The notes beneath the pieces were generated by a model. The model was not told the DNA's origin, did no database searches, and saw only the letters and a program-made list of their open reading frames with translations. 49,023 nucleotides of DNA, from the NCBI GenBank assembly GCA_947476895.1, contig CANJRX010000015.1, forward strand, positions 1-49,023, written 5' to 3'. Source of the DNA: Fidelibacterota bacterium (lineage in GTDB: Bacteria > Pseudomonadota > Alphaproteobacteria > Rhodospirillales > Rhodospirillaceae). Below are positions 1 to 9,953 of the stretch, piece by piece; the stretch's first letter is position 1; each line of letters opens with the position of its first letter. The position numbers and the translations under genes are program-made.

Positions 1-125
1 GCGATAACGTCGGGATCACGGTCAACCTGATCGCCCCGATCGCCATGGATGAAGGTCTTCGCTTCGCCATTCGTGAAGGCGGCCGGACCGTCGGTTCGGG
101 CGTCGTCGCTAAGATTCTCGCGTAA
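1..125 (+). CDS. tuf: Elongation factor Tu, C-terminal end (partial)
   Basis: Only the last 40 codons are present, reading from base 3 to a TAA at 123-125. The translated tail contains [18 protein letters not shown] and ends VVAKILA, which is the C-terminal beta-barrel domain of EF-Tu, the GTPase that brings aminoacyl-tRNA to the ribosome. Its position just upstream of rpsJ is the usual bacterial str/S10 arrangement. The start lies outside the window. Confidence 0.97.
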   Translation, partial: DNVGITVNLIAPIAMDEGLRFAIREGGRTVGSGVVAKILA

Positions 126-137
126 AAACGTTGATAC

Positions 138-166
138 GCGGCATCCGCCGATCAGGCGGGTGCCGC
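138..166 (+). terminator. Strong hairpin between tuf and rpsJ (terminator-like or attenuator)
   Basis: A 12-bp stem with one G-T wobble (138-149 paired with 155-166) encloses a 5-nt loop. It is followed by TTACTTTTGGG, a weak T-tract. It could partially terminate tuf transcripts, act as an RNA processing site, or belong to an S10-operon leader. No promoter is obvious between the hairpin and rpsJ, so read-through is probably needed. Confidence 0.5.
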
Positions 167-186
167 TTACTTTTGGGTAATAGGCC

Positions 187-498
187 ATGATCGACAGTCA
201 AAACATCCGCATCCGCCTTAAGGCGTTTGACCATCGTGTGTTGGATCAATCCACGAAGGAAATCGTCAGCACGGCGAAGCGCACGGGCGCCCAGGTGCGG
301 GGTCCTATCCCTTTGCCGACGCGGATCGAGAAGTTCACCGTTAACCGTTCGCCGCACGTCGATAAGAAGTCGCGCGAACAATTTGAAATTCGTACACACC
401 GTCGTCTGCTCGATATCGTCGACCCGACGCCGCAGACGGTCGATGCTTTGATGAAGCTCGATCTGGCTGCCGGTGTTGACGTCGAGATTAAGCTCTAA
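187..498 (+). CDS. rpsJ: 30S ribosomal protein S10
   Basis: This 103-aa protein has the normal S10 length. It begins [20 protein letters not shown] and carries the conserved stretch [25 protein letters not shown]10 sits in the 30S head and, as NusE, also takes part in transcription antitermination. It is the first gene of the S10 cluster, 61 nt after tuf, with rplC following 24 nt after its stop. Confidence 0.98.
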   Translation: MIDSQNIRIRLKAFDHRVLDQSTKEIVSTAKRTGAQVRGPIPLPTRIEKFTVNRSPHVDKKSREQFEIRTHRRLLDIVDPTPQTVDALMKLDLAAGVDVEIKL

Positions 499-522
499 GA
501 GCAAAGAAGTAAGGTGGGACAC

Positions 523-1206
523 ATGCGTTCCGGAATAGTTGCACAGAAGGTGGGTATGACCCGCCTGTTCACCGCAGAGGGCAATCACGTGCCCGTCACC
601 GTGCTTAAGGTTGACGGCGTACAAGTTGTTGCTCAACGCACTCAAGAAAAAGACGGCTACACGGCCGTTCAGCTTGGCATCGGCACGCGCAAGACTTCGC
701 GCGTCAACCGCGCCCTCAAGGGTCACTACGCCAAGGCGAATATCGAGCCGAAGCGCAAACTCGTCGAGTTCCGCGTTGGCGCCGACAAGATGTTGGACGT
801 TGGTGCCGAACTGGCAGCCTCGCACTTCCTCGCGGGCCAATTCGTCGATGTCACCGGCATCACGAACGGTAAGGGTTTTGCCGGCGCCATGAAGCGCTGG
901 AACTTCGCCGGTTTGGAAGCCTCGCACGGCGTGTCGGTCTCGCACCGTTCGCATGGTTCGACCGGTCAGCGTCAGGACCCAGGCCGTACCTTCAAGAACA
1001 AGAAGATGGCCGGCCACCTCGGCGCCGAGCAAGTCACCATTCAGAACCTGCAGGTCGTCTCGATCGACGACAACAAGGGTTTCATCTTCGTCAAAGGCGC
1101 TGTCCCCGGAAATCCCGGTGGTTACGTGCTGGTACGCGACGCCGTGAAGCTCAAGCTGCCCAAGGACGTGCCCCAACCGGCCGGCCTGAAGGCTAAGAAG
1201 GATTAA
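523..1206 (+). CDS. rplC: 50S ribosomal protein L3
   Basis: This 227-aa large-subunit protein is needed early in 50S assembly and reaches toward the peptidyl-transferase centre. Conserved blocks include QKVGMTRLF near the N-terminus and [18 protein letters not shown] in the central loop. An in-frame GTG at 514 would add three residues, but the ATG at 523 has the ribosome-binding sequence AGGTGG just upstream and gives the family N-terminus [12 protein letters not shown]. Confidence 0.97.
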   Translation: MRSGIVAQKVGMTRLFTAEGNHVPVTVLKVDGVQVVAQRTQEKDGYTAVQLGIGTRKTSRVNRALKGHYAKANIEPKRKLVEFRVGADKMLDVGAELAASHFLAGQFVDVTGITNGKGFAGAMKRWNFAGLEASHGVSVSHRSHGSTGQRQDPGRTFKNKKMAGHLGAEQVTIQNLQVVSIDDNKGFIFVKGAVPGNPGGYVLVRDAVKLKLPKDVPQPAGLKAKKD

Positions 1207-1211
1207 CGGCC

Positions 1212-1832
1212 ATGAAGTTGGACGTCATCAATCTCGATAAGAAGAGCGTTGGCTCTGTCGACGTGGCCGATGCCGTGTTCGGCGCGCCGGTGCGTGGCGA
1301 TATTCTGCAGCGCGTCGTGCGTTGGCAGCTCGCCAAGCGCCAGGCTGGCACGCACAAAGCCAAGATCGTCAGCGAAGTCAGCGGCACCAGCAAAAAGCCG
1401 TTCAAGCAGAAGGGTACCGGCGGCGCTCGTCAGGGCTCCATGCGTTCGGCCCAGATGCGTGGCGGCGGCGTGATCTTCGGACCAGTTCCGCGCAGCCATG
1501 CTCACAGCCTGCCCAAGAAAATCCGCATCCTCGGCCTGAAGTCGGCGCTGTCGTCGAAGGCCAAGGAAGGCAAGCTCATCATCCTCGACACCGTCGAGAG
1601 CAAGAAGGGCAAGACCAAGGATCTGATGAAGAGCATTCAGAAACTCGGCTGGACCTCGGCTTTGATCATCGATGGCGCCGAAGTGAACGAGTCTTTCGCT
1701 CTGGCCGCCCGCAACATCAAGGGCATCGACGTACTGCCGACACAGGGTGCGAACGTTTACGACATCCTGCGCCGTGACACGCTGGTGCTCACCAAAGCTG
1801 CGATTGAAAAGCTTGAGGAGCGCCTGAAATGA
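1212..1832 (+). CDS. rplD: 50S ribosomal protein L4
   Basis: This 206-aa protein of L4/L1e type lines the peptide exit tunnel. Recognisable blocks are [19 protein letters not shown] (the extended tunnel loop) and the following [13 protein letters not shown]. The reading frame starts 6 nt after rplC and overlaps rplW by 4 nt, so the two are probably translationally coupled. In enterobacteria L4 autoregulates the S10 operon; nothing here shows whether that applies. Confidence 0.97.
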   Translation: MKLDVINLDKKSVGSVDVADAVFGAPVRGDILQRVVRWQLAKRQAGTHKAKIVSEVSGTSKKPFKQKGTGGARQGSMRSAQMRGGGVIFGPVPRSHAHSLPKKIRILGLKSALSSKAKEGKLIILDTVESKKGKTKDLMKSIQKLGWTSALIIDGAEVNESFALAARNIKGIDVLPTQGANVYDILRRDTLVLTKAAIEKLEERLK

Positions 1833-2197
1833 GCCCGGAAAAGAAAGCCGTGAAGGCTCCTGCAAAAGCGAAGAAGGCCAAAGCCGCGCCGGCGATCGGT
1901 GCTGCCATTGACCCGTCGCTCTATGACATCGTGCTCGCGCCGATGATCACGGAAAAGGCGACGCTGGCTTCTGAGTTCAATCAAGTGACGTTCCGCGTCG
2001 CTTTGAAGGCGACCAAGCCGCAGATCAAACTGGCAGTGGAAACGCTGTTCAAAGTGAACGTGACGCGCGTCAACACGCTGATCACCAAAGGTAAGCAAAA
2101 GCGCTTCCGCGGCCGTCTCGGCACGCGTGGCGATGTAAAGAAAGCAATCGTGACGTTGGCCGCTGGCCAGTCGATCGATGTGACCACGGGACTCTAA
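1829..2197 (+). CDS. rplW: 50S ribosomal protein L23 with basic N-terminal extension
   Basis: The protein is 122 aa; the L23 core (from about residue 28, [20 protein letters not shown]) forms the docking site at the tunnel exit for trigger factor, SRP and SecY. The first 25 or so residues are a Lys/Ala-rich tail ([16 protein letters not shown]), longer than in typical L23. The ATG overlaps the end of rplD (ATGA). Confidence 0.97.
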   Translation: MSPEKKAVKAPAKAKKAKAAPAIGAAIDPSLYDIVLAPMITEKATLASEFNQVTFRVALKATKPQIKLAVETLFKVNVTRVNTLITKGKQKRFRGRLGTRGDVKKAIVTLAAGQSIDVTTGL

Positions 2198-2200
2198 GCC

Positions 2201-3037
2201 ATGGCGTTGAAGACCTTCAATCCGGTTACTCCCTCGCTCCGTAATACGGTGCTTGTGGATCGTAGTGACCTGCACAAGGGCAAGCCGGTCAAAGCGTTGA
2301 CCGAAGGCATGCACTCCACGGGCGGTCGTAACCACTCGGGCAAGATCACCAGCCGTTTCATGGGCGGTGGTCATAAGCGTCGCTATCGTTTGGTCGACTT
2401 CAAGCGCAAGAAGCGCGACATGTCGGCGACCGTCGAACGCTTGGAATACGATCCGTACCGCACGGCGTTCATCGCCCTGGTGAAGTACGAAGACGGCGAG
2501 TTGGCCTACATCTTGGCGCCGCAGCGCCTGAAGGCCGGCGACAAAGTCATTGCGTCCGACCAGGCCGACATTAAGCCCGGCAACACCATGCCGCTTAAGA
2601 ACATGCCGGTTGGCACCATTGTTCATAACGTCGAGATCAAGCTTGGTCGCGGCGGCCAGATCGCCCGTTCCGCCGGCTGCTACGCGCAGCTGATCGGTAA
2701 GGACTCCGGCTACGCCCAGATCCGCTTGTCGTCCGGCGAAGTGCGTTTGGTCCGTGCGGAATGCGTCGCCACCGTTGGCGCCGTGTCGAACCCGGACAAC
2801 CAGAACATCAATTTTGGTAAAGCCGGCCGTATGCGTTGGTTGGGCTTCAAGGCGCACAACCGCGGCGTCTCGATGAACCCGGTCGACCACCCGCTCGGTG
2901 GTGGTGAAGGTAAAACCTCAGGCGGTCGTCACCCTGTGACGCCGTGGGGCAAGCCCACCAAAGGCAAACGTACTCGCAACAATAAGCGTACACAGAATTT
3001 GATCATGCGCAGCCGCCATTTGGCCAAAAAGGCCTAA
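2201..3037 (+). CDS. rplB: 50S ribosomal protein L2
   Basis: This 278-aa protein has standard L2 length. The highly conserved C-terminal segment [20 protein letters not shown] is present, including the His needed near the peptidyl-transferase centre. L2 joins the subunits and is one of the most conserved ribosomal proteins. It starts 3 nt after rplW; a 50-nt gap precedes rpsS. Confidence 0.98.
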   Translation: MALKTFNPVTPSLRNTVLVDRSDLHKGKPVKALTEGMHSTGGRNHSGKITSRFMGGGHKRRYRLVDFKRKKRDMSATVERLEYDPYRTAFIALVKYEDGELAYILAPQRLKAGDKVIASDQADIKPGNTMPLKNMPVGTIVHNVEIKLGRGGQIARSAGCYAQLIGKDSGYAQIRLSSGEVRLVRAECVATVGAVSNPDNQNINFGKAGRMRWLGFKAHNRGVSMNPVDHPLGGGEGKTSGGRHPVTPWGKPTKGKRTRNNKRTQNLIMRSRHLAKKA

Positions 3038-3087
3038 GAGCAAAGCTTAAGCGCAGGTTGAGACAGATTTAGAAACGGAGATCGGAC

Positions 3088-3384
3088 TTGGCACGTTCAG
3101 TTTGGAAAGGCCCCTTTGTCGACGGTTACCTCCTTAAAAAGGCGGAAACAGTTCGCTCATCGGGCCGTAATGATGTGATCAAAACTTGGTCACGGCGCTC
3201 GACCATCTTGCCGCAGTTTGTGGGCCTGACGTTCGGCGTTCACAACGGGCATAAGCACGTACCTGTTCTGGTGACCGAAAATATGATCGGCCACAAGTTC
3301 GGTGAATTCGCTCCGACCCGGATGTTCCACGGCCACACCGCCGGGGATAAAAAAGCCGCTCCGGCTTCTGCGAAGAAGGACTAA
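3088..3384 (+). CDS. rpsS: 30S ribosomal protein S19
   Basis: This 98-aa protein reads [20 protein letters not shown] from a TTG start; no ATG gives the family N-terminus, and ACGGAG lies 8 nt upstream. It contains [20 protein letters not shown] and [11 protein letters not shown], which are S19 signatures. S19 lies in the 30S head and contacts S13 and the A-site region. A TTG start in such a highly expressed gene is unusual but recurs at rpsM. Confidence 0.97.
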   Translation: MARSVWKGPFVDGYLLKKAETVRSSGRNDVIKTWSRRSTILPQFVGLTFGVHNGHKHVPVLVTENMIGHKFGEFAPTRMFHGHTAGDKKAAPASAKKD

Positions 3385-3387
3385 GCC

Positions 3388-3768
3388 ATGAGCAAGAAAA
3401 GTGCTCCGCGCCGCGTCGGCGAAACAGAAGCCCGGGCTTTCTCGCGCTCCATGCGCGTTAGCCCCCGCAAGCTGAACCTGATGGCGCAGTTGATCCGCGG
3501 CAAGTCCGCTGAAGCCGCGCTCGCCGCGCTCTCGTTTTCGCCGCGCCGTATCGCGGTGGAAGTGAAGACGGTGCTCGAGTCCGCCATCGCCAACGCCGAA
3601 AACAACCACCAGCTCGATGTTGACCAGCTCATGGTCGCCGAAGCCTACGTCGGCAAGTCCTTGGTGATGAAACGCTTCCACGCCCGTGCGCGCGGCCGCG
3701 CCGGCGCGATCGAAAAACCGTTTAGCAATCTCACGATCATTGTTCGTGAGAAGAGGGAGACCGCCTAA
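3388..3768 (+). CDS. rplV: 50S ribosomal protein L22
   Basis: This 126-aa protein has the L22 core with the beta-hairpin that lines the exit tunnel; [18 protein letters not shown] is the family's C-terminal signature. The N-terminus [20 protein letters not shown] is also typical. Its TAA overlaps the ATG of rpsC by one base (TAATG). Confidence 0.97.
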   Translation: MSKKSAPRRVGETEARAFSRSMRVSPRKLNLMAQLIRGKSAEAALAALSFSPRRIAVEVKTVLESAIANAENNHQLDVDQLMVAEAYVGKSLVMKRFHARARGRAGAIEKPFSNLTIIVREKRETA

Positions 3769-4466
3769 TGGGTCAGAAAGTAAATCCGATAGGCTTACGC
3801 CTCGGCATTAACCGTACGTGGGACTCGCGTTGGTTCGCGAGCGGCGCCAGCTATAGCCAGTTGTTGCACGAAGACATCAAGATTCGCGATTACCTGCGCA
3901 AGCGTTTGCTGCAGGCTGGTGTTTCGCGCATCATCATCGAACGTCCGGCGAAGAAAGCCCGCGTCACCATTCACACCGCCCGTCCGGGTGTCGTGATCGG
4001 TAAGAAGGGCGCGGACATCGAAGTCATCCGCAAGGAATTGCAGAAGATGACGGGTAACGAAGTTCATTTGAACATCGTTGAAATCCGCAAGCCGGAAATC
4101 GACGCCGCCTTGGTCGCCGAAAACATTGCCCAGCAGCTTGAGCGCCGCGTGGCGTTCCGCCGCGCCATGAAGCGCGCCGTGCAGTCTGCCATGCGTCTCG
4201 GCGCCGAAGGCATTAAGATCACCTGCGCCGGTCGTTTGGGCGGCGCTGAAATCGCGCGCGTCGAATGGTATCGCGAAGGCCGCGTGCCGCTGCACACCTT
4301 GCGCGCCGATGTCGATTACGGTGAAGGCACTGCTTTCACCACCTACGGCACCTGCGGCGTGAAGGTTTGGATTTTCAAAGGCGAAATTCTGGAACACGAC
4401 CCGATGGCGCAGGACAAGCGCGCTGCCGAACAGGGTGGAACCACGAACAACGCTCGTCCTCAGTAG
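3768..4466 (+). CDS. rpsC: 30S ribosomal protein S3
   Basis: This 232-aa protein begins [20 protein letters not shown] and has the KH-domain GxxG loop in [16 protein letters not shown]3 forms part of the mRNA entry channel with helicase activity together with S4 and S5. The C-terminus ends in a polar tail. The start overlaps rplV by one base. Confidence 0.98.
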   Translation: MGQKVNPIGLRLGINRTWDSRWFASGASYSQLLHEDIKIRDYLRKRLLQAGVSRIIIERPAKKARVTIHTARPGVVIGKKGADIEVIRKELQKMTGNEVHLNIVEIRKPEIDAALVAENIAQQLERRVAFRRAMKRAVQSAMRLGAEGIKITCAGRLGGAEIARVEWYREGRVPLHTLRADVDYGEGTAFTTYGTCGVKVWIFKGEILEHDPMAQDKRAAEQGGTTNNARPQ

Positions 4467-4525
4467 ATCGCTAGGATCGTTTGATGCCGGTGTCCGGCGT
4501 CATGATGGAAAACGGATAGACTAAA

Positions 4526-4951
4526 ATGTCGATGTTGCAACCGAAACGCACCAAATACCGCAAGGCCTTCAAGGGCCGCATCCATGGCAATGCCAAGGGC
4601 GGGTTCTCGTTGAACTTCGGCTCTTACGGCTTGAAGGCTTTGGAGCCCGAGCGCGTGACCTCGCGCCAGATCGAAGCGGCGCGTCGTGCGCTCACCCGCT
4701 TCATGAAGCGCCAAGGCCGCGTATGGATCCGTATTTTCCCGGACGTTCCGGTGTCGAAAAAGCCTGCCGAAGTTCGTCAGGGTAAGGGTAAGGGCACACC
4801 TGAGTTTTGGGTTTGCCGCATTAAACCGGGCCGCATCATGTTCGAAGTGGACGGTGTGCCGGCAGCGATGGCGCGCGAAGGCTTTGCCTTGGCAGCCGCT
4901 AAGTTGCCGATCAAGACCAAGATGGTCGCCCGTATCGGCCAAGCTCTTTAA
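4526..4951 (+). CDS. rplP: 50S ribosomal protein L16
   Basis: This 141-aa protein has N-terminal [16 protein letters not shown] and the [20 protein letters not shown] segment of L16, which organises the A-site region of 23S rRNA. Either the ATG at 4526 or the ATG at 4532 could start translation; the latter gives the usual family N-terminus MLQPKRTK. A 59-nt gap separates it from rpsC. Confidence 0.97.
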   Translation: MSMLQPKRTKYRKAFKGRIHGNAKGGFSLNFGSYGLKALEPERVTSRQIEAARRALTRFMKRQGRVWIRIFPDVPVSKKPAEVRQGKGKGTPEFWVCRIKPGRIMFEVDGVPAAMAREGFALAAAKLPIKTKMVARIGQAL

Positions 4952-4963
4952 GGAAACGCCGTC

Positions 4964-5164
4964 ATGGCAAAAGCACAAGACATCCGCGCTCAGAAAGACG
5001 AAGAACTCGAAGGCCGCCTCGGCGAGCTGAAGAAAGAGCAATTCAACCTGCGCTTCCAGAAGGCTTCGGGTCAGCTGACCAACACTGCCCAATTTGGGAA
5101 AGTGCGCCAGGAAATTGCGCAAATTAAAACAATCCTGCGGCAGCGCCGCGATACGGCTGCTTAA
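4964..5164 (+). CDS. rpmC: 50S ribosomal protein L29
   Basis: This 66-aa helical protein has the standard L29 length. The motif [17 protein letters not shown] is the family signature. L29 sits near the tunnel exit beside L23. It starts 12 nt after rplP, with AGGAAACG upstream as ribosome-binding site. Confidence 0.97.
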   Translation: MAKAQDIRAQKDEELEGRLGELKKEQFNLRFQKASGQLTNTAQFGKVRQEIAQIKTILRQRRDTAA

Positions 5165-5184
5165 GCAGGGAAGGACCAGGAACA

Positions 5185-5424
5185 ATGCCGAAACGAATTC
5201 TCCAGGGTGTCGTCGTTAGCGATAAAGGTCAAAAGACCATCATCGTGAAAGTCGAACGCCGCATGATGCACCCGATCTACAAGAAGTTTATCCGTCGCAG
5301 CAAAAAGTTCGCCGCGCACGATGAAAACAACGTGAGCAAGATTGGCGATGTGGTGCGTATCCGTGAGTGTGCCCCGATCTCCAAAACCAAGAAATGGGAG
5401 CTGGTTCAGGAAAAGGCGGAATAA
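5185..5424 (+). CDS. rpsQ: 30S ribosomal protein S17
   Basis: This 79-aa OB-fold protein starts [19 protein letters not shown] and carries the S17 motif [20 protein letters not shown]. It binds helices 7 and 11 of 16S rRNA and is a primary assembly protein. The start is 20 nt after rpmC with AGGGAAGGACCAGGA upstream. Confidence 0.97.
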   Translation: MPKRILQGVVVSDKGQKTIIVKVERRMMHPIYKKFIRRSKKFAAHDENNVSKIGDVVRIRECAPISKTKKWELVQEKAE

Positions 5425-5465
5425 ATTCCGCTAAAGTTTCCCGAAGCTCTTAAAGGACGACAGTC

Positions 5466-5834
5466 ATGATTCAGATGCAAAGTAATTTGGACGTTGCCGA
5501 CAACTCAGGCGCCAAGCGCGTGATGTGCATCAAGGTCCTGGGCGGTTCCAAGCGTCGTTTCGCTGCCATCGGCGATATCATCGTCGTGTCGGTGAAAGAT
5601 GCCATCCCGCGCGGCCGCGTGAAGAAGGGCGACGTTCACCGCGCCGTCATCGTGCGCACCGCGAAGGAATTGCGCCGCGCCGACGGCACCGCGATCCGCT
5701 TCGACCATAACGCCGCCGTCTTGATCAACAAGCAGGGCGAGCCCATCGGCACCCGTATCTTTGGACCGGTGACACGCGAACTACGCGGCAAGAAGTTCAT
5801 GAAGATCGTTTCGCTGGCACCGGAGGTGCTCTAA
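5466..5834 (+). CDS. rplN: 50S ribosomal protein L14
   Basis: This 122-aa protein starts [20 protein letters not shown] and has the signature [13 protein letters not shown] near its C-terminus. L14 lies at the subunit interface and is the docking site for RsfS-type silencing factors. Its last base is the first base of the rplX ATG (TAATG). Confidence 0.98.
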   Translation: MIQMQSNLDVADNSGAKRVMCIKVLGGSKRRFAAIGDIIVVSVKDAIPRGRVKKGDVHRAVIVRTAKELRRADGTAIRFDHNAAVLINKQGEPIGTRIFGPVTRELRGKKFMKIVSLAPEVL

Positions 5835-6151
5835 TGCCCAAGTTGAAAATCAAAAAGGGCGACACCGTCGTCGTTTTGACTGGCCGCGATAAAGGCAAGT
5901 CCGGTTCCGTGCTGCGCGCGCTGCCGACCGAAAACAAAGTTGTGGTGCAGGGCGTGAACATCGCCAAGCGTCATACGCGTCAGTCGGCGACGGCTGCCGG
6001 CGGCATCATCGAAAAAGAGATGCCGATCCACGTCTCTAACGTTTCTCATATTGATCCCAAGGACAATAAGCCGACCCGTATCGGCTTTAAGGTCGCGAAG
6101 GATGGCACCCGTGAGCGCATCGCCAAGCGCTCCGGCCAGGTCATCCGTTAA
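5834..6151 (+). CDS. rplX: 50S ribosomal protein L24
   Basis: This 105-aa protein has a KOW motif near its N-terminus ([20 protein letters not shown]). L24 is an assembly initiator near the tunnel exit. A one-base overlap with rplN suggests coupled translation. The gene is followed after 15 nt by rplE. Confidence 0.97.
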   Translation: MPKLKIKKGDTVVVLTGRDKGKSGSVLRALPTENKVVVQGVNIAKRHTRQSATAAGGIIEKEMPIHVSNVSHIDPKDNKPTRIGFKVAKDGTRERIAKRSGQVIR

Positions 6152-6166
6152 AAAGGACTGCAGGCA

Positions 6167-6706
6167 ATGGCCCGTCTCAGAAAAGAATACACCGACGTCG
6201 TTCGCCCCAAGCTGGCGGCGAAATTCGGCTACACGAACCCGATGGCTATCCCGAAGCTGACCAAGATCGTCATCAACATGGGTGTCGGCGAAGCGTCGCA
6301 GGACAAGAAGAAGATCGAAGGCGCTGTCGAGAACTTGACCGCGATCGCCGGCCAGAAGCCCGTGATCACCAAGTCCAAGAAGGCCATCGCCAACTTCAAG
6401 CTGCGCGAAAACCAGATGGTTGGCTGCAGCGTGACCTTGCGCTCGACCCGGATGTACGAATTCCTGGATCGCCTGATCAACATCGCAATGCCCCGCATCC
6501 GCGACTTCCGCGGTATCAATCCGAAAAGCTTTGATGGCGCCGGCAACTACAACATGGGTCTCAAAGAACAGATCGTGTTCCCTGAAATCAACTACGACAA
6601 AATCGACCGCGTCCGCGGCATGAACATCACCATCTGCACCACGGCAAAGACCGACGAAGAAGCTATGGCGCTTCTCGAAAGTTTCCAAATGCCGTTCCAG
6701 AAATAA
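6167..6706 (+). CDS. rplE: 50S ribosomal protein L5
   Basis: This 179-aa protein carries [18 protein letters not shown] and [15 protein letters not shown], both L5 signatures. L5 binds 5S rRNA in the central protuberance and contacts the P-site tRNA. AAGGACTGCAGGCA precedes the ATG. Confidence 0.98.
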   Translation: MARLRKEYTDVVRPKLAAKFGYTNPMAIPKLTKIVINMGVGEASQDKKKIEGAVENLTAIAGQKPVITKSKKAIANFKLRENQMVGCSVTLRSTRMYEFLDRLINIAMPRIRDFRGINPKSFDGAGNYNMGLKEQIVFPEINYDKIDRVRGMNITICTTAKTDEEAMALLESFQMPFQK

Positions 6707-6719
6707 GGCGGAAACTACC

Positions 6720-7025
6720 ATGGCAAAAACAAGCACTGTTGAGCGCAATACGAAGCGCCGTCGCATGGTCAAGTCCGCTTCAGCTAAGCGCTTGAAGCTG
6801 AAGACGATCATTAAGGACAAGAGCACGAGCGACGAAGATCGTTACACCGCAGTCGTCAAATTGGCGGAGATGCCGCGCAATTCGTCGAAGGTGCGTATCC
6901 GTAATCGCTGCGAGCTGACGGGCCGTCCGCGTGCGACGTACCGCAAGTTCAAAATGGCTCGTAATAAGCTGCGGGAATTTGCCTCGAAGGGCATGATTCC
7001 CGGCATGGTCAAGTCGAGCTGGTAA
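6720..7025 (+). CDS. rpsN: 30S ribosomal protein S14 (zinc-independent type)
   Basis: This 101-aa long-form S14 ends with the typical motif [11 protein letters not shown]. It has only one cysteine in the region [17 protein letters not shown] and therefore lacks the two CxxC knuckles of the short zinc-binding form. It lies in the 30S head. The start follows rplE after 13 nt. Confidence 0.97.
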   Translation: MAKTSTVERNTKRRRMVKSASAKRLKLKTIIKDKSTSDEDRYTAVVKLAEMPRNSSKVRIRNRCELTGRPRATYRKFKMARNKLREFASKGMIPGMVKSSW

Positions 7026-7037
7026 GGAGAGAGAGCT

Positions 7038-7436
7038 GTGTCATTAACCGATCCTGTAGCCGATTTGTTGACCCGCATCCGTAACGGACAGCGCGCCGGC
7101 AAACCGACGATCACAACTCCGGCCTCTGGCTTGAGAGAGAACCTCCTGCGCGTTCTGGAACGCGAAGGTTACATCCGCGGCTTTGAACGCTATTCGCTTC
7201 GCGATGGCGTTGACGAGCTGCGCGTCGATCTGAAGTACAACGAAGGCACGCCGGTCATTAATAAGATCGAGCGTATTTCGAAGCCGGGTCGTCGCGTTTA
7301 CGCGAAAATCAAAGACCTGCAAAAGGTCTATAACGGGTTGGGTATTTCCATCCTGTCCACGCCGCGCGGCGTTATGTCCGATCAGGAAGCGCGCCAGGCG
7401 AACGTGGGCGGCGAAGTGCTCTGCCAAGTATTCTGA
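7038..7436 (+). CDS. rpsH: 30S ribosomal protein S8
   Basis: This 132-aa protein starts with GTG directly after AAGGAGAGAGAGCT and reads [20 protein letters not shown]. The C-terminal motif [18 protein letters not shown] is the S8 signature. S8 binds the central domain of 16S rRNA and in enterobacteria is the repressor of the spc operon. Confidence 0.97.
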   Translation: MSLTDPVADLLTRIRNGQRAGKPTITTPASGLRENLLRVLEREGYIRGFERYSLRDGVDELRVDLKYNEGTPVINKIERISKPGRRVYAKIKDLQKVYNGLGISILSTPRGVMSDQEARQANVGGEVLCQVF

Positions 7437-7459
7437 TCTGGGTTTGAAGGAAGCGTACG

Positions 7460-7993
7460 ATGTCACGCGTAGGTAAATATCCAGTTCCCGTTCCCGCAGG
7501 CGTCACCGTCACTATGGCGGGCAAGACTGTCAGCGTTAAAGGCAAACTGGGCGAACTCAAGATCAACACCACGGACGACGTTGAAGCCAGCGTCACCGAT
7601 GGCAAAGTCTGGGTAAAAGTCCTGAACGAATCCAAGCGCGCCCGTGCGCAGTGGGGAACCACTCGCGCCACCTTGAAGAACATGGTGAAGGGTGTGAGCG
7701 AAGGCTACAAGAAGACGCTCGATATGACGGGCGTCGGCTACAAAGCTCAAGCGCAGGGCAAGAAGCTCAACCTCAACCTCGGCTTCTCGCACGACGTAGT
7801 TTACGAAGTGCCGGATGGCATCGAAGTGAAGACGCCGGTGCCGGTTCAGATCGAAATTTCGGGCGCCGACCGTCAGCGCGTCGGCCAGGTTGCGGCTGAA
7901 ATTCGCGCGTTCAAGCCGCCAGAGCCCTACAAAGGCAAAGGCATCCGTTACAGCGACGAAACCATCCTGCGCAAAGAAGGCAAGAAAAAGTAA
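7460..7993 (+). CDS. rplF: 50S ribosomal protein L6
   Basis: This 177-aa protein has the two-domain L6 layout; MSRVGKYPVPVPAGVTVTM at the start and PEPYKGKGIRYSDETILRKE at the end are conserved. L6 lies near the factor-binding site. A 23-nt gap after rpsH contains TTGAAGGAAGCG as ribosome-binding site. Confidence 0.98.
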   Translation: MSRVGKYPVPVPAGVTVTMAGKTVSVKGKLGELKINTTDDVEASVTDGKVWVKVLNESKRARAQWGTTRATLKNMVKGVSEGYKKTLDMTGVGYKAQAQGKKLNLNLGFSHDVVYEVPDGIEVKTPVPVQIEISGADRQRVGQVAAEIRAFKPPEPYKGKGIRYSDETILRKEGKKK

Positions 7994-8016
7994 AGCGCGG
8001 ATAAAAGGATCAAGTT

Positions 8017-8373
8017 ATGACCAAAGCACTCAAGCAAACCGCGCGCCGCAAAGGCCGTACACGTTTCTCCGTCAAGGCAGCGGCCCATGGACGTCCGCGC
8101 CTGTCGGTGTTCCGTTCTGGCCGTCACATCTACGCCCAGATCATCAAGGACGAAGACGGCAAGACACTGGCCGCCGCGTCCAGCATTGATGAAGGCATGA
8201 AGGGCAAGAAGGGCGCTACCAAGGACGCAGCTGCGGCCGTGGGCAAGCTTCTGGCCGAACGCGCGACCAAAGCCGGCGTCAAAGAAGTCGTCTTCGATCG
8301 CGGCGAATATATGTATCACGGACGTATTAAAGCGCTCGCGGAAGCGGCGCGCGAAGCCGGCCTGTCGTTCTAA
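8017..8373 (+). CDS. rplR: 50S ribosomal protein L18
   Basis: This 118-aa protein has [20 protein letters not shown] and the C-terminal [20 protein letters not shown] typical of L18, which binds 5S rRNA together with L5 in the central protuberance. It is followed after 26 nt by rpsE. Confidence 0.97.
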   Translation: MTKALKQTARRKGRTRFSVKAAAHGRPRLSVFRSGRHIYAQIIKDEDGKTLAAASSIDEGMKGKKGATKDAAAAVGKLLAERATKAGVKEVVFDRGEYMYHGRIKALAEAAREAGLSF

Positions 8374-8399
8374 TCGGCCGGATGTAAGGGAAGAGATTT

Positions 8400-9074
8400 A
8401 TGGCACGGACACCCACAGGAACTTCAGAACGCGGCGCTGGCCGCGGCGATCGCCCCGGCAATCAGCGCGGCGGTGAACGCGAAGGTGGACGCGGTCGTCG
8501 CGAAGGCGGCGGTCGTGAAGGCGGCCGCGAAGGCGGTCAAGGTGGTCGCGATCGCGATGATGAGTTCATCGATAAGCTGGTCCACATCAACCGCGTCGCC
8601 AAAGTCGTAAAGGGTGGCCGTCGTTTCGCTTTCGCAGCACTCGTGCTGGTCGGCGATGCCAAAGGCCGCGTTGGTTACGGTTCCGGCAAGGCGCGTGAAG
8701 TGCCTGAAGCCATCCGCAAGGCGACCGAGGCCGCCAAGCGCAACATGATCCGCATCCCGTTGCGCGAAGGCCGCACGCTGCATCATGATTTGTACGGCCG
8801 CTTCGGCGCCGGCAAAGTCATCTTGCGCTCGGCGCCCGCCGGTACCGGTATCATCGCTGGTGGTCCGATGCGCGCTGTGTTCGAAACCATGGGCATCCAG
8901 GACATCGTCGCGAAGAGCGTCGGTTCCAACAACCCGCACAACATGGTGAAGGCGACGTTCAACGCGCTGCAATCCATGACCAGCCCGCGCGCCGTCGCTG
9001 CTAAGCGCGGCAAGAAGGTTGGCGACATCATTGGCCGCCGCGAAGAAGCCGGCGCCGCAGTGAAGGAAGCTTAA
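8400..9074 (+). CDS. rpsE: 30S ribosomal protein S5 with long Gly/Arg-rich N-terminal tail
   Basis: This 224-aa protein has the S5 double-stranded-RNA-binding core from about residue 55 ([20 protein letters not shown], later [18 protein letters not shown]). S5 shapes the mRNA entry channel and decoding fidelity. The first 50 or so residues are almost entirely Gly, Arg, Glu and Asp in repeating GGRE/REGG units, far longer than the short charged tail of most S5 proteins. The ATG at 8400 follows AAGGGAAGAG, and no internal start has a comparable site, so the tail is probably translated. Confidence 0.96.
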   Translation: MARTPTGTSERGAGRGDRPGNQRGGEREGGRGRREGGGREGGREGGQGGRDRDDEFIDKLVHINRVAKVVKGGRRFAFAALVLVGDAKGRVGYGSGKAREVPEAIRKATEAAKRNMIRIPLREGRTLHHDLYGRFGAGKVILRSAPAGTGIIAGGPMRAVFETMGIQDIVAKSVGSNNPHNMVKATFNALQSMTSPRAVAAKRGKKVGDIIGRREEAGAAVKEA

Positions 9075-9077
9075 GTT

Positions 9078-9272
9078 ATGGCGACCGCTAAAAAAGGCAG
9101 CGTGACCATCACGCAGATCCACAGCGCCGCAGGCCGTCAGGCCTATCAGCGTCAGACCCTGATCGGTTTGGGTCTCAACAAGATTCGCCGCACCAGCACG
9201 TTGGAAGATACTCCGGCCGTGCGGGGCATGATCAACAAAGTAAAACACCTGGTGAAGGTGGACGAAGGCTGA
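9078..9272 (+). CDS. rpmD: 50S ribosomal protein L30
   Basis: This 64-aa protein has the L30 signature [20 protein letters not shown] and ends after [10 protein letters not shown]30 binds the 5S/23S interface region. The start is 3 nt after rpsE. An 83-nt gap with a small 7-bp hairpin (9293-9310) separates it from rplO. Confidence 0.96.
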   Translation: MATAKKGSVTITQIHSAAGRQAYQRQTLIGLGLNKIRRTSTLEDTPAVRGMINKVKHLVKVDEG

Positions 9273-9355
9273 ACCACGCCCTATCTCAGCATCGCATCCA
9301 TTGGGGTGCGGCGCGGAGACAGTGTTTAAGTTCCGCCGCGTAAAGGATTAAAGAC

Positions 9356-9901
9356 ATGAAACTCAATGAAATTCGCAATCGTCCGGGTTCGACCAAGAGG
9401 CCGAAGCTGTTGGGCCGCGGTATCGGTTCGGGCCTCGGCAAGACCTCTGGCCGCGGCGTAAAAGGTCAGAAGGCGCGTACCGGCGTGGCCATCAAAGGCT
9501 TCGAAGGTGGTCAGATGCCTCTGTTCCGCCGCATCCCGAAGCGCGGTTTCACCTCGATCGGCCGCAAGAAGTACGTGCCCGTCAACATCGGCCGCTTGCA
9601 GGCCGCTGTCGATGCCGGCCGCGTCGATGCGAAGAACACCATCACCATCAAGACGCTGGTTGAAGCCGGCATCGTGCGTCATGCGCACGACGGCATGCGC
9701 CTCTTGGGCGACGGCGAACTCAAGGCGAAGCTGAACATTGAAGCCGCGCACGCTTCCAAAACCGCTCTGGCGGCAGTGGAAAAGGCCGGCGGTTCGGTGA
9801 AGGTCGTTGCTAAAGTGCAGAGCGAGCACAGCAAGGCCCAGGCCGCGAAGACCAAAGCCAAAAAGACCAAGGGCGCGAAGCCTGCTCAAGCTTCGGCTTA
9901 A
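9356..9901 (+). CDS. rplO: 50S ribosomal protein L15 with Lys/Ala-rich C-terminal tail
   Basis: This 181-aa protein has [20 protein letters not shown] and [18 protein letters not shown], typical of L15, a late-assembly protein of the 50S subunit. The last 30 or so residues are a Lys/Ala-rich tail ([19 protein letters not shown]). AAAGGATTAAAG lies before the ATG. Confidence 0.97.
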   Translation: MKLNEIRNRPGSTKRPKLLGRGIGSGLGKTSGRGVKGQKARTGVAIKGFEGGQMPLFRRIPKRGFTSIGRKKYVPVNIGRLQAAVDAGRVDAKNTITIKTLVEAGIVRHAHDGMRLLGDGELKAKLNIEAAHASKTALAAVEKAGGSVKVVAKVQSEHSKAQAAKTKAKKTKGAKPAQASA

Positions 9902-9953
9902 GTCGCTTCCGCTTAATCGCTTTAGCTAAACGTAAGCTCTTACCGGAACTTAA

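Noticed and set aside
109-1176. 355-codon reverse open frame across rpsJ and rplC
   Set aside because: Antisense to two well-conserved ribosomal genes; the translation shows no recognisable family.
8440-8550. Tandem-repeat DNA considered as a CRISPR-like or satellite array
   Set aside because: The repeats are short, imperfect and in frame, and encode the Gly/Arg tail of S5.
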